A stretch of 64,000 bases of DNA, from assembly GCA_043825615.1 (NCBI GenBank), contig JBDRRS010000004.1, forward strand, positions 1 through 64,000. Direction: 5' to 3'. The position numbers and the translations under genes are program-made. The DNA comes from JBDRMV01 sp043825615 (GTDB lineage: Bacteria > CG03). This document shows, piece by piece, positions 49,666 to 58,150 of the stretch. Under the pieces are notes generated by a model. It searched no databases. It saw nothing but the letters and a program-made list of their open reading frames with translations, and was not told the DNA's origin. Position 1 is the first letter of the stretch. The number at the start of each line of letters is the position of its first letter.

Positions 49666-49950
49666 TCACTTTAACGCAACCGCTTCCTTATGCCCTGTAC
49701 CGTGACCCTTGAAAAATCTTGTGGGAGAAAATTCCCCCAGGCGGTAACCGACCATCGCCTCCGTAACATACACGGGTATAAACCTTTTGCCGTTATGAAC
49801 AAGAAAAGTGTGCCTGATAAATTCGGGAATGATAACGGACGCTCTTGAATATGTCTTTATCGGAACTCTCTTTCCGGATTTCTCCACTTTCTTTACCTTT
49901 TCAAGCAGTTTCTCGCTGACAAACGGCCCTTTTTTTGTAGACCTGCTCAT
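49666..49950 (-). CDS. rpsS: 30S ribosomal protein S19
   Basis: A 94-residue S19. MSRSTKKGPFVSEKLLEKV, IKTYSRASVIIPEFIRHTFLVHNGK and LGEFSPTRFFKGHGTGHK are canonical. Confidence 0.97.
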   Translation of the reverse strand: MSRSTKKGPFVSEKLLEKVKKVEKSGKRVPIKTYSRASVIIPEFIRHTFLVHNGKRFIPVYVTEAMVGYRLGEFSPTRFFKGHGTGHKEAVALK

Positions 49951-49964
49951 TTATTTCCTCCGCT

Positions 49965-50789
49965 TCATTTTCTCTTTTTCCTTCTTGAAATTATCAGGCG
50001 GGACGACGCCTTTTTTTTATTCCGTGTCTTGTAACCCTTTGCCGGAATACCCGTGGGAGACCTCGGAACATTGCCTCCGTGACTTCTTCCCCTGCCGCCG
50101 CCGTGAGGATGGTCCACGGCATTCATCGCAGTCCCCCGCACATGAGGCCGGCGGCCGCGGTGCCTGTTTGCCCCGGCGTTGCCGAGAACTGCGCCGGAAT
50201 GTTCAATATTATCAATACGCCCGATCGTTGCAAGCGAATTTACAAAGACCTTTCTTATCTCACCCGAAGGCATCTTTAACACGGCATATTTCTCGTCTTT
50301 GCTCATTATTACGACATATCCCGCAGCTGACCTTGCAATTTTTCCGCCGCAGCCGGGAACAAGCTCTACATTGTGAATGAACGTCCCGCCGGGAATAAAA
50401 CTCAGCGGCATGGCATTTCCGGTTTTCAAAGGGACTTTCCCTCTGGAAGAAATAACACTTCGCCCTTGGAGAAGCCCTTCAGGGTGCAGGATATATCTTT
50501 TTTCTCCGTCTTCGTACTCAACGAGAGAAATGCCGCAACTCCTGACGGGATCATACTCAACCGTTTTAATAACGCCTGTAACATCCCATTTATCCCTTTT
50601 GAAGTCGATGAGCCGCAATCTTCTCTTCTCCCCGCCGCCACGGAACCTCATCGTAATTCTGCCGAGATTGTTCCTTCCTCCATGCGATTTCAGCGGCTTC
50701 GTAAGCGCGCTGAAAGGTTTCTGCGGCAGATGGGCAACAGGCATCGTCTTGAACCTTCTTGAAGAAGTTGTCGGTTTATAATATCTCAT
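49965..50789 (-). CDS. rplB: 50S ribosomal protein L2
   Basis: A 274-residue L2, part of the peptidyl-transferase environment. SHGGRNNLGRITMRFRGGGEKRRLR and VRGTAMNAVDHPHGGGRGRSH (with the conserved histidine) are standard. Confidence 0.97.
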   Translation of the reverse strand: MRYYKPTTSSRRFKTMPVAHLPQKPFSALTKPLKSHGGRNNLGRITMRFRGGGEKRRLRLIDFKRDKWDVTGVIKTVEYDPVRSCGISLVEYEDGEKRYILHPEGLLQGRSVISSRGKVPLKTGNAMPLSFIPGGTFIHNVELVPGCGGKIARSAAGYVVIMSKDEKYAVLKMPSGEIRKVFVNSLATIGRIDNIEHSGAVLGNAGANRHRGRRPHVRGTAMNAVDHPHGGGRGRSHGGNVPRSPTGIPAKGYKTRNKKKASSRLIISRRKKRK

Positions 50790-50835
50790 TTCTTAATATT
50801 TTGCTTTTGATATTTAACACTTGATATCCTTATCA

Positions 50836-51129
50836 TCATGCCGCCTCAAACCCTGAAATTGCCGAACCTTTTACAAGTTTGATATAAGCTTTTTTATACT
50901 GCGACGTGTAGCCGAAATGCGCGCCTCTTCTCCTGAGCTTGGGCGAAGTCGTAACCGTCCGGACTTTCTCCACCTTAACGTTAAAAATTTCCTCCACTGC
51001 TTTTTCTATCCGTCTTTTTTCAGCTTTTCTGTTAACATAAAAAACATACGTGTTGTCTTCCTTCCTCAGACGCTCGGACTTCTCCGTAAAAGCCGGCCAA
51101 AGAATGATGCCCGAACTCGAAAGTTTCAC
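50836..51129 (-). CDS. rplW: 50S ribosomal protein L23
   Basis: A 97-residue L23 that forms the docking site for trigger factor and SRP. IILWPAFTEKSERLRKEDNTYVFYVNRKAEKRRIEKAVEEIFNVKVEKV is typical. Overlaps rplD by 4 bases. Confidence 0.95.
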   Translation of the reverse strand: MKLSSSGIILWPAFTEKSERLRKEDNTYVFYVNRKAEKRRIEKAVEEIFNVKVEKVRTVTTSPKLRRRGAHFGYTSQYKKAYIKLVKGSAISGFEAA

Positions 51130-51731
51130 GGCCGCAAACCCTCCAATGTATTTCCCACAAAAATAATGCCGTCGCAGTATAGAACTTTTTTTATATTCAA
51201 ATCAGCCGGACGGCTTAAACCCACGCCCCTAATATTTCTCAGAGGAAGAATAAAATTTTTATCGAGTTTTTCGTCCACTATCAGAACCCTGTCTGTTTTT
51301 CCGAAGTTTTTTGCAAGCCACACGGCGGCCTGCTTGGTTTTCTGAAAAGCCAGATTTTCCGCAAAGTAAATTCTGCCTTCATTCGCCAGGAAAGACAGCG
51401 CCTGCTTTAAAGCGAGACGTTTCTTTTTCTTCGTCAGAGAATTTGATATCTTTCTCGGTCCGGGCCCGAAAATGACTCCACCGCCCCTTCTCAGAGGGGA
51501 CCTTATGCTGCCCGCACGCGACAGACCGGTGCCTTTCTGACGGTACGGTTTTCTCCCGCCGCCGCGAACTTCCCCTTTCGTCAGGGTAGAGGAAGTTGTG
51601 TCCCTGCGCTGATATTCTTTGACCGCCTCGTTCATAAATTCTTTTTTAAAAGAAACTCCGAAAATCTCTTTACCGAGTTCCTTTTCCCCTTTTATCTCGC
51701 CGCCGGCAAGAATCACTTTCGCATTTTTCAT
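51126..51731 (-). CDS. rplD: 50S ribosomal protein L4
   Basis: A 201-residue L4. The exit-tunnel loop RRDTTSSTLTKGEVRGGGRKPYRQKGTGLSRAGSIRSPLRRGGGVIFGP is highly conserved. Overlaps rplC by 4 bases. Confidence 0.96.
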   Translation of the reverse strand: MKNAKVILAGGEIKGEKELGKEIFGVSFKKEFMNEAVKEYQRRDTTSSTLTKGEVRGGGRKPYRQKGTGLSRAGSIRSPLRRGGGVIFGPGPRKISNSLTKKKKRLALKQALSFLANEGRIYFAENLAFQKTKQAAVWLAKNFGKTDRVLIVDEKLDKNFILPLRNIRGVGLSRPADLNIKKVLYCDGIIFVGNTLEGLRP

Positions 51732-52369
51732 TTCTGCTGTTTGCTTTTAGATATCACCACCGCTTCTCCCCTGTTGCCGGGGACGGCGCCTTTAATGAAG
51801 ACCCTGCCGCCTTCGGCGTCAACTTCGGCGACAGTTAAATTTTTAACCGTTACCCTGCTGCCGCCCATGCGCCCGGCCATTTTCATCCCGGGGAGAACCC
51901 TTGACGGATAACTCGAAGCTCCGATTGAACCCGGTGAATGATATTTATTTGACTGGCCGTGGCTTTTCGGGCCGCCCTTAAAACCCCATCTTTTTCTGGT
52001 GCTGGCAAACCCCCTGCCTTTTGAATATCCCGTTACCGCAACTCTGTCGCCTTCTTTAAAGACATCGGCGGGAAATATCTTATCTCCTGCCGCGGATGAA
52101 AAATTACCCCGTATTTCCCTTATAATCTTCACGCCGCGCAAACCGCTTTTCTTTATGCTCCCCAAAACGGGTTTGTTTGCTTTCCTTCCGGCAAGCGCAA
52201 CTTTTACGGCGCTGTAACCGTCGGTATCATTCGTTTTTACGCCGACGACAAAATTAGCGGGAACATTTATCGCAGTGCAGGGGACCTCGTCTTCACCTCT
52301 GAAAATCCGGCACATCGCGCCTTTTATCCCCAGCAGCGCAGAAAGTTTTACCTCGCTTTTTTCTTCCAT
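51728..52369 (-). CDS. rplC: 50S ribosomal protein L3
   Basis: A 213-residue L3. KGRGFASTRKRWGFKGGPKSHGQSNKYHSPGSIGASSYPSRVLPGMKMAGRMG is the central conserved block near the peptidyl-transferase centre. Translation starts at ATG 52369 in the S10-operon order rpsJ-rplC. Confidence 0.96.
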   Translation of the reverse strand: MEEKSEVKLSALLGIKGAMCRIFRGEDEVPCTAINVPANFVVGVKTNDTDGYSAVKVALAGRKANKPVLGSIKKSGLRGVKIIREIRGNFSSAAGDKIFPADVFKEGDRVAVTGYSKGRGFASTRKRWGFKGGPKSHGQSNKYHSPGSIGASSYPSRVLPGMKMAGRMGGSRVTVKNLTVAEVDAEGGRVFIKGAVPGNRGEAVVISKSKQQK

Positions 52370-52398
52370 TTTTAACTTTAATTTTCTATTTAATTTTC

Positions 52399-52710
52399 TT
52401 ACTGACTCAGATCCTTTACGGTGATGTCTATGCCCGCCGGAAGCGATATGTCCCTTAAAATGTTCATAACTTCGTGAGTGGGATTCTTTATCTCTATCAT
52501 CCTTTTGTGAATTCTCATCTCAAACTGCTCCCTGCTCTTCTTATCCGTGTTGGGACTCCTGAGGACAGTGTAAAGTTTCCTTTTCGTCGGCAGGATTATG
52601 GGGCCGGTAATCACAATTCCCTTGTGCGATAATTTTTCCATAATCGTTTTTACCGACCTTTCAAGCAAGCAATGGTCGTACGAAAAAACCTTGACTCTTA
52701 TTTTCTGCAA
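52399..52710 (-). CDS. rpsJ: 30S ribosomal protein S10
   Basis: A 103-residue S10 (NusE). MQKIRVKVFSYDHCLLERSVKTI, GPIILPTKRKLYTVLRSPNTDKKSREQFEMRIHKR are standard. It begins 9 bases after tuf, so tuf-rpsJ are continuous. Confidence 0.97.
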   Translation of the reverse strand: MQKIRVKVFSYDHCLLERSVKTIMEKLSHKGIVITGPIILPTKRKLYTVLRSPNTDKKSREQFEMRIHKRMIEIKNPTHEVMNILRDISLPAGIDITVKDLSQ

Positions 52711-52719
52711 AGCCCGCTC

Positions 52720-53919
52720 CTACTCTATTATCTTGGAAATCACGCCGGCGCTTACCGTGTGCCCGCCTTCCCTTATGGCAAACCTCTGTCCTTCTTCCAG
52801 GGCAATAGGATAAATCAGCTCCGCCGTGATTTCGACGTTGTCGCCCGGCATCACAATGTCTCTTCCCGAGGGGAGCTTAACCGTTCCTGTAACGTCCGTC
52901 GTTCTCATATAAAACTGCGGACGGTAACCCGTCACGAAAGGTGTGTGGCGGCCGCCTTCGTCTTTTTTCAAAACGTAAACCTGCGCGGTAAATTTCTTGT
53001 GCGGCGTAATTGCCCCGGGTTTGCAAATAACCATCCCTCTTTCAATTTTATCCTTGTCAATTCCTCTGAGGAGTATCCCGACATTGTCGCCCGCCTGAGC
53101 GTCATCAAGAATTTTCCGGAACATTTCCAGAGAAGTAGCAACCGTCTTTTTAACTTCTCCGAACCCCACAATCTCAATTTCCGCGCCGGGCTTTATCACC
53201 CCTCTCTCTACCCTTCCCGTCGCGACGGTTCCTCTGCCCGTTATGGAAAAAACATCCTCCACGGCCATAAGGAAGGGCTTTTCCTTATCCCTCTTGGGCT
53301 CCGGAATTGCTTCGTCTATATTTTTTACCAATTGAAGAATCGGCCCGCAGTTCGGGCACTCGGGTTTTCCGCAGCCGCATTCCAGACACTTTGTCGCGGA
53401 GCCCTTTGCAATGGGTATATCGTCTCCGGGAAATTCGAACTTTTTAAGGAGGTCCCTTATTTCAAGTTCCACGAGGTCAAGAAGTTCGGGGTCGTCCACC
53501 TGATCGGTCTTGTTTATAAAAACGACGACGCTCGGAACGCCTACCTGCCGCGCGAGAAGAATGTGCTCTCTCGTCTGCGGCATCGGTCCGTCGGCGGCGC
53601 TGACGACAAGAACAGCTCCGTCCATCTGCGCCGCGCCGGTAATCATGTTTTTGATGTAGTCGGCATGGCCGGGACAATCGATGTGAGCGTAGTGCCTTTT
53701 GTCCGTTTCATACTCCGAATGATGAATGGCTATCGTCAGCCCGCGCTCTTTTTCTTCCGGCGCATTGTCAATGTCCTCATACCTTTCAAAAGTCGCCTTC
53801 CCCAACTTTGACTGCAGTAACGTAATTGCCGACGTTAACGTGGTTTTTCCATGGTCAACGTGCCCGATAGTTCCGACGTTAACGTGTGGCTTGGTCCTTT
53901 CAAATTTCGCTTTAGCCAT
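52720..53919 (-). CDS. tuf: Elongation factor Tu with a cysteine-rich insertion
   Basis: A 399-residue EF-Tu that delivers aminoacyl-tRNA. GTPase motifs GHVDHGKT (G1), DCPGHADY (G3), NKTD (G4) and the switch region are intact. Between the G domain and domain 2, where most EF-Tu reads SALKALEG, this protein has SATKCLECGCGKPECPNCGP: cysteines in pattern C-x2-C-x-C-x4-C-x2-C (codons at 53347-53388), suggesting a bound zinc. Position before rpsJ is normal. Confidence 0.96.
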   Translation of the reverse strand: MAKAKFERTKPHVNVGTIGHVDHGKTTLTSAITLLQSKLGKATFERYEDIDNAPEEKERGLTIAIHHSEYETDKRHYAHIDCPGHADYIKNMITGAAQMDGAVLVVSAADGPMPQTREHILLARQVGVPSVVVFINKTDQVDDPELLDLVELEIRDLLKKFEFPGDDIPIAKGSATKCLECGCGKPECPNCGPILQLVKNIDEAIPEPKRDKEKPFLMAVEDVFSITGRGTVATGRVERGVIKPGAEIEIVGFGEVKKTVATSLEMFRKILDDAQAGDNVGILLRGIDKDKIERGMVICKPGAITPHKKFTAQVYVLKKDEGGRHTPFVTGYRPQFYMRTTDVTGTVKLPSGRDIVMPGDNVEITAELIYPIALEEGQRFAIREGGHTVSAGVISKIIE

Positions 53920-53979
53920 AAAAACCTCCTTCTATACTTTCCCTCGCCTCGTTGGAAACAAAGCGCTCCAACAAGGTTT

Positions 53980-56055
53980 TTACAATTTTCCTATTACCTT
54001 ATCCGCAACCGGCTTCGGGACGCGCTCGTAACTCTTGGGTTCCATAACATAACTTGCCCTGCCCTGCGTAAGAGAGCGCAGGGTTGTTGCATACCCGAAC
54101 ATCTCTGCCAGCGGCGCAAATGCTTTTATGGTAGTTAAATTATTTTCCGATGTCAAGCCGGCAGGGGTTCCCCTGCGCGAAGAGATGTCCCCAAGAATAT
54201 CTCCGAGAAACTGCGTCGGAACATTTATCTCTATGGACATTATCGGTTCAAGTAAAACAGGCGCCGCTTTTTTCAGAGCGGACTTCATCGTCTCAAAAGC
54301 GCCGATACGAAACGCAATGTCGGAAGAATCAACCTCATGGAAACTCCCGTCCAGTAATTCAACTTTGATATTACGGACGGGGTAACCCGCCAGAGGCCCC
54401 GAATCCAGCGCCAGTTTTACTCCTTTTTCAATCGGAGAAATGAACTGAACCGGAATAGACCCGCCTTTTATTGAATTGACAAATTCATAATTGGTCGCAG
54501 GCGACGGGGTAACCTTCAGAATAACATGCGCATACTGGCCGTGGCCTCCTGTCTGCTTTACAAACTTCCCTTCTTCAATAATTTCTTTCGTAATGCCTTC
54601 CTTATATCTTACTCTGGGACGGGACACTTTCACGGGAACGTTAAATTCCTTTCTCAGGCGGTTTACGTTTATCTCAAGATGCAGTTCTCCCATTCCATAA
54701 ATAACTGTTTCGTTCGTGACGGAGTCCTTTTTCACGATGAATGTCGGGTCTTCATCCTTCAACTTTGAAAGAGCATTTGCGAGAATATCAATCTGAGCGG
54801 GGCTCTGCGCCTCCACCGCCTGACAGATTACCGGTTCAGGAAATATCGTCGGTTCGAAAACAAATTTATCTTTTTCCGAGGAGAGCGTTTCTCCCGTCTT
54901 CGTTCTCTTCAGGCCCGCAACCGCGACGATATCCCCTGCCGTCATAATATCTATGACTTTTTTCTTATCCGCATGCACGGAAAAAATCCTGTCAATTTTT
55001 TCAACCTTATCCCTGGTGGTGTTATAAACTCTTCCGGGAGAAGACCTCCCCGAATAAACCCGAAGATACGATAATTTTCCGAGAAACTGGTCGGTCACGA
55101 TTTTGAAAACAATCGCCCTGAAATTTTCGGAAGGTAAATCTTTCAGGTCAAATTTTTCAAGGGTTTCGGAATTGAAAATAGGAGCCGCAGCGACATCGAC
55201 GGGACTCGGCAGATACAGACAAACGGCGTCAAGAAGCAGCTGCACCCCTTTATTCTTGAACGCGGAACCGCACACAACGGGCACAAACTTTTTGTTCAGC
55301 ACCGCAAACCTCAATGCCTTTTTAACAAGATTTTCCGGGACGGGCTTATTTGAGACAATCTTTTCAAGAATTTCATCATCGTTTTCGCTCAGGCATTCCA
55401 GCAGTTCGCCGTATGCTTTCTGCCAGACATCTTTCATGCTTTCGGGAACATCATCCTCCCGCCATTCAGTTCCATCGGACTCATTCGTATAAATCCTGAC
55501 CCTGCCCGTCACAACATCTATTATGCCTTTGAAATCCTTTTCTTTTCCGACAGGTACGGCAATCGGAATAATCCTCTGCGTAAAATTTTCTCTCATCTCG
55601 CGGATGACTTTCCAAAAATCACTGCCGACTCTGTCAAGTTTATTAACGAACGCAACCATCGGAATGTTATATTTCGTGGCCTGCCGCCAGACCGTTTCCG
55701 ATTGCGGCTCAACACCGCCGACGCCGCAAAAAATCACCACTCCTCCGTCGAGGACTCTTAAAGACCTCTCGACTTCCGCGGTAAAGTCAACGTGCCCTGG
55801 CGTGTCTATGATATTAATCTGGTGCTTTTCATTTTTCGGACAATCCCAGAAACAGGTGGTTACAGCCGACTGTATTGTAATGCCGCGGCTGCGCTCTTCG
55901 CTCATCCAGTCCATCGTTGTGGTGCCGTCGTGAACTTCCCCCATCTTCCATATCCTGCCGGTGTAATATAAAATCCTTTCCGTCGTCGTGGTTTTACCGG
56001 CATCTATGTGCGCAATGATACCGATGTTCCGCAATTTTGAATTTTCTACATCCAT
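53980..56055 (-). CDS. fusA: Elongation factor G
   Basis: A 691-residue translocase GTPase. GTPase motifs AHIDAGKTT, RGITIQSA, DTPGHVDFT and NKLDR are present. Domain IV shows QTGGHGQYAHV and the C terminus MFGYATTLRSLTQGRASYVMEP. Sixty bases separate it from tuf. Confidence 0.97.
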   Translation of the reverse strand: MDVENSKLRNIGIIAHIDAGKTTTTERILYYTGRIWKMGEVHDGTTTMDWMSEERSRGITIQSAVTTCFWDCPKNEKHQINIIDTPGHVDFTAEVERSLRVLDGGVVIFCGVGGVEPQSETVWRQATKYNIPMVAFVNKLDRVGSDFWKVIREMRENFTQRIIPIAVPVGKEKDFKGIIDVVTGRVRIYTNESDGTEWREDDVPESMKDVWQKAYGELLECLSENDDEILEKIVSNKPVPENLVKKALRFAVLNKKFVPVVCGSAFKNKGVQLLLDAVCLYLPSPVDVAAAPIFNSETLEKFDLKDLPSENFRAIVFKIVTDQFLGKLSYLRVYSGRSSPGRVYNTTRDKVEKIDRIFSVHADKKKVIDIMTAGDIVAVAGLKRTKTGETLSSEKDKFVFEPTIFPEPVICQAVEAQSPAQIDILANALSKLKDEDPTFIVKKDSVTNETVIYGMGELHLEINVNRLRKEFNVPVKVSRPRVRYKEGITKEIIEEGKFVKQTGGHGQYAHVILKVTPSPATNYEFVNSIKGGSIPVQFISPIEKGVKLALDSGPLAGYPVRNIKVELLDGSFHEVDSSDIAFRIGAFETMKSALKKAAPVLLEPIMSIEINVPTQFLGDILGDISSRRGTPAGLTSENNLTTIKAFAPLAEMFGYATTLRSLTQGRASYVMEPKSYERVPKPVADKVIGKL

Positions 56056-56332
56056 TATACTTTCTCTCCCGCCTATAATTCCCGGCTATTCGACTCAATA
56101 GGGGGGATTTCCCCCCTGATTGGGCTCCTCACGCGCTTATCAGCGCATTCGTCGCTTGTCACCCCCCAAGCGGTATAAAGATTGTTGGTCAGTACGCACA
56201 TACTTTTTAAACCTGTTACATAAACCTTAGGGAAAAACAGAAATCGGTCCGGGTTCTGTTATCGGTTATTCAGCTGAAATTTCATTTTCTTAGCCCTGCG
56301 CCTGATGTTTCTTAATCCCGGGAAGAGTCATA
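56056..56332. other. 277-bp rpsG-fusA gap with G/C hairpin
   Basis: No gene seen. It contains the 18-bp perfect palindrome AGGGGGGATTTCCCCCCT (within CAAT...GATTG flanks), a GCGCTTATCAGCGC stem, and a purine/pyrimidine-rich remainder. It is unusually long for this operon, where other gaps are under 60 bases. It may hold a promoter for fusA or a small repeat; no clear -35/-10 pair stands out. Confidence 0.5.
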
Positions 56333-56809
56333 TTAGTATCTGTAATGCGCAAAGGCTTTGTTCGCCTCTGCCATTTTATGAACGTTATCTTTCATCTTCG
56401 CAGCCGAACCTTCTCCCTTGCAGGCGTCGACAAATTCAGCCGCCAATCGTTTAAACATGGGAGCGCCATGCCTTTTCCTCGCCCCTATCAGTATCCATCT
56501 TATCGCAAGTTCCATGCCCCTCTCTTCCGTAACTTGCTGGGGAATCTGGTACGTCGCTCCGCCGACGCGGCGGGATTTCACCTCAACGCTAGGTTTGATG
56601 TTGCCGACGGCTTTTTCTATAACCTCTTTCTGCGGTATTTTAAGCTGCGTTGATGCCTCGTCAAGAGAATTGTATATGATTTTCATCGCAGTATTCTTTT
56701 TACCCTGTTTCATTATGTTGTTTACAAACCTTGTTATAAGCAAACTGCCGAATTTAATATCCGGCTGCATTTTCCTCGCCGAGACAAGTTTAATTTTCTT
56801 TCTGCTCAT
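56333..56809 (-). CDS. rpsG: 30S ribosomal protein S7
   Basis: A 158-residue S7. GSLLITRFVNNIMKQGKKNTAMKIIY, VKSRRVGGATYQIPQQV and RWILIGARKRHGAPMFKRLAAEFVDA are standard. Overlaps rpsL by 4 bases. Confidence 0.97.
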   Translation of the reverse strand: MSRKKIKLVSARKMQPDIKFGSLLITRFVNNIMKQGKKNTAMKIIYNSLDEASTQLKIPQKEVIEKAVGNIKPSVEVKSRRVGGATYQIPQQVTEERGMELAIRWILIGARKRHGAPMFKRLAAEFVDACKGEGSAAKMKDNVHKMAEANKAFAHYRY

Positions 56810-57186
56810 TTTTTCTTCTCGCTTTTTGTTCCGTACTTTGACCTGGATTTTTTTCTGCCCTCTATACCCGCGGAGTCAAGAACACCTCTTATCAAATGAT
56901 ACCGCACACCCGGCAGGTCCTTTATACGTCCGCCTCTTATCATCACAATGGAATGTTCCTGCAGGTTATGCCCGATCCCCGGAATATAAGCAGTCACCTC
57001 CATCCCGTTCGTAAGTTTTACTCTCGCAACTTTTCTGAGCGCCGAATTAGGTTTCTTCGGGGTCGTCGTATAAACCTTGGTGCACACGCCTCTTCTCTGC
57101 GGGCAATGCTGGAGAGCCCTGTTCTTTTTCCCCTTCAAAAACCTTCTGCGCTTTTTTCTAATCAGCTGATTTATCGTCGGCATCAA
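56806..57186 (-). CDS. rpsL: 30S ribosomal protein S12
   Basis: A 126-residue S12, the decoding-site protein. MPTINQLIRKKRRRF, CTKVYTTTPKKPNSALRKVARVKL and VRYHLIRGVLDSAGIEGRKKSRSKYG are present. The streptomycin-site lysine (TPKKPNS) is wild type. It is the first gene of the long minus-strand block. Confidence 0.97.
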   Translation of the reverse strand: MMPTINQLIRKKRRRFLKGKKNRALQHCPQRRGVCTKVYTTTPKKPNSALRKVARVKLTNGMEVTAYIPGIGHNLQEHSIVMIRGGRIKDLPGVRYHLIRGVLDSAGIEGRKKSRSKYGTKSEKKK

Positions 57187-57202
57187 TCACTCCTTTCTTT
57201 TA

Positions 57203-57242
57203 TGGAAGGGGACGGGGCTTTTCAAGACCTGTCCCCAACTAC
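57203..57242. repeat. GGGGACAG palindromic repeat, copy 7
   Basis: A single hairpin, ggaaggggacggggcttttcaagacctgtccccaacta, between rpsL and the diguanylate cyclase gene. It may act as the cyclase gene's terminator structure or lie within the rpsL leader. Confidence 0.8.
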
Positions 57243-57274
57243 ACCCCTTTATTAAACATTTCCCGGAAAAAAAG

Positions 57275-58093
57275 TCAACCCCTGCTTCCCGATCTTTCTT
57301 TTTTTATCTCCAAAAGTTTTTTATCGGCTGCCGCCAAAAGCGCTTTAATATCCCCGCCGTCTTCCGGGACGGATGATACGCCGTAACTTATGGCAATGCC
57401 CTCTTTAAAGTTTTTAAGAGAGAATTTCTTTTTCTCTATGTCTTTCACAATTCTGCCCGCCAGGCCGAAAGCGTCTTTCTTCGTCAGGGCTTCAAAAACA
57501 ACGAACTCGTCGCCGCCGAACCTGAAAATGTTATGCGTGAATTTCCTCATTGATTTCGCAATCTCATATAAAGCGGCGTCCCCCGCCAGATGACCGAGCA
57601 GATCGTTATACCTTTTGAAACGGTCAACATCAAAAAAAATAACGGAAAAGGGCAGATTTTTTTCCAACGCCGCGAGAAGTAATTCCGCGGATTTTTCAAA
57701 CATGACATCCTTCCTGTAAACTCTCGTCAGTGAATCGTACGCAGCGCTTACGGAAATTTTTTTCATTTCATTTATATCAACAAACGTAACTCTCTCCAGA
57801 CGCGGATCAATGTTAAGAAAATAATCCAGAGCCGCCACCCTTATTCCTATATTTCTTCCCAGTTTTTCGCTCATCAGATATTTATGTGTGAGAACCTTTC
57901 CCCACAAACGCTTTGATTCAGGTTCCCGCAATGTAAGCCCTGTCAAATAATTAATTATGTGCGAATAAAACTTTTCTTCTTTTGCGATTTCGTAAATTTC
58001 CGGGCCGAGAAGTTTTTTGTCGCTGGCGTTGCCGTCATCGGCGAGAATCTCAATCGCCTCTTCTTCAAAACCTTCTATTTTATTTTCATCCAT
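57275..58093 (-). CDS. GGDEF-domain diguanylate cyclase
   Basis: A 272-residue protein making cyclic di-GMP from two GTP. The GGDEF domain spans residues ~118-265 with FFDVDRFKRYNDLLGH and the intact active-site RFGGDEF (193-197). No RxxD inhibitory site is seen before it. The N-terminal 115 residues are helical and match no sensor domain I recognise; no membrane segment is present, so the enzyme is cytoplasmic. Confidence 0.9.
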   Translation of the reverse strand: MDENKIEGFEEEAIEILADDGNASDKKLLGPEIYEIAKEEKFYSHIINYLTGLTLREPESKRLWGKVLTHKYLMSEKLGRNIGIRVAALDYFLNIDPRLERVTFVDINEMKKISVSAAYDSLTRVYRKDVMFEKSAELLLAALEKNLPFSVIFFDVDRFKRYNDLLGHLAGDAALYEIAKSMRKFTHNIFRFGGDEFVVFEALTKKDAFGLAGRIVKDIEKKKFSLKNFKEGIAISYGVSSVPEDGGDIKALLAAADKKLLEIKKERSGSRG

Positions 58094-58113
58094 TTTAAAA
58101 TATCAACCTTCGC

Positions 58114-58143
58114 TTGCTGCTTTTTCGCAAAATATAGTATAAT
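58114..58143 (+). promoter_or_regulatory. Promoter giving a possibly leaderless mRNA
   Basis: TTGCTG (58114-58119), 18-bp spacer, consensus TATAAT (58138-58143). Transcription would start about 58150, essentially at the ATG (58151) of the hydrolase gene, which has no ribosome site before it. Confidence 0.5.
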
Positions 58144-58150
58144 TACGCAA

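Noticed and set aside
52672..53811. A 379-codon open frame opposite tuf
   Set aside because: It is the mirror of a highly expressed gene with biased codons; its translation shows no domain and tuf is certain.
57959..58150. N-terminal extension of the ComEC-like hydrolase upstream of 58151
   Set aside because: The added 64 residues lie over the divergent cyclase gene and its gap; the signal peptide and promoter place the start at 58151.
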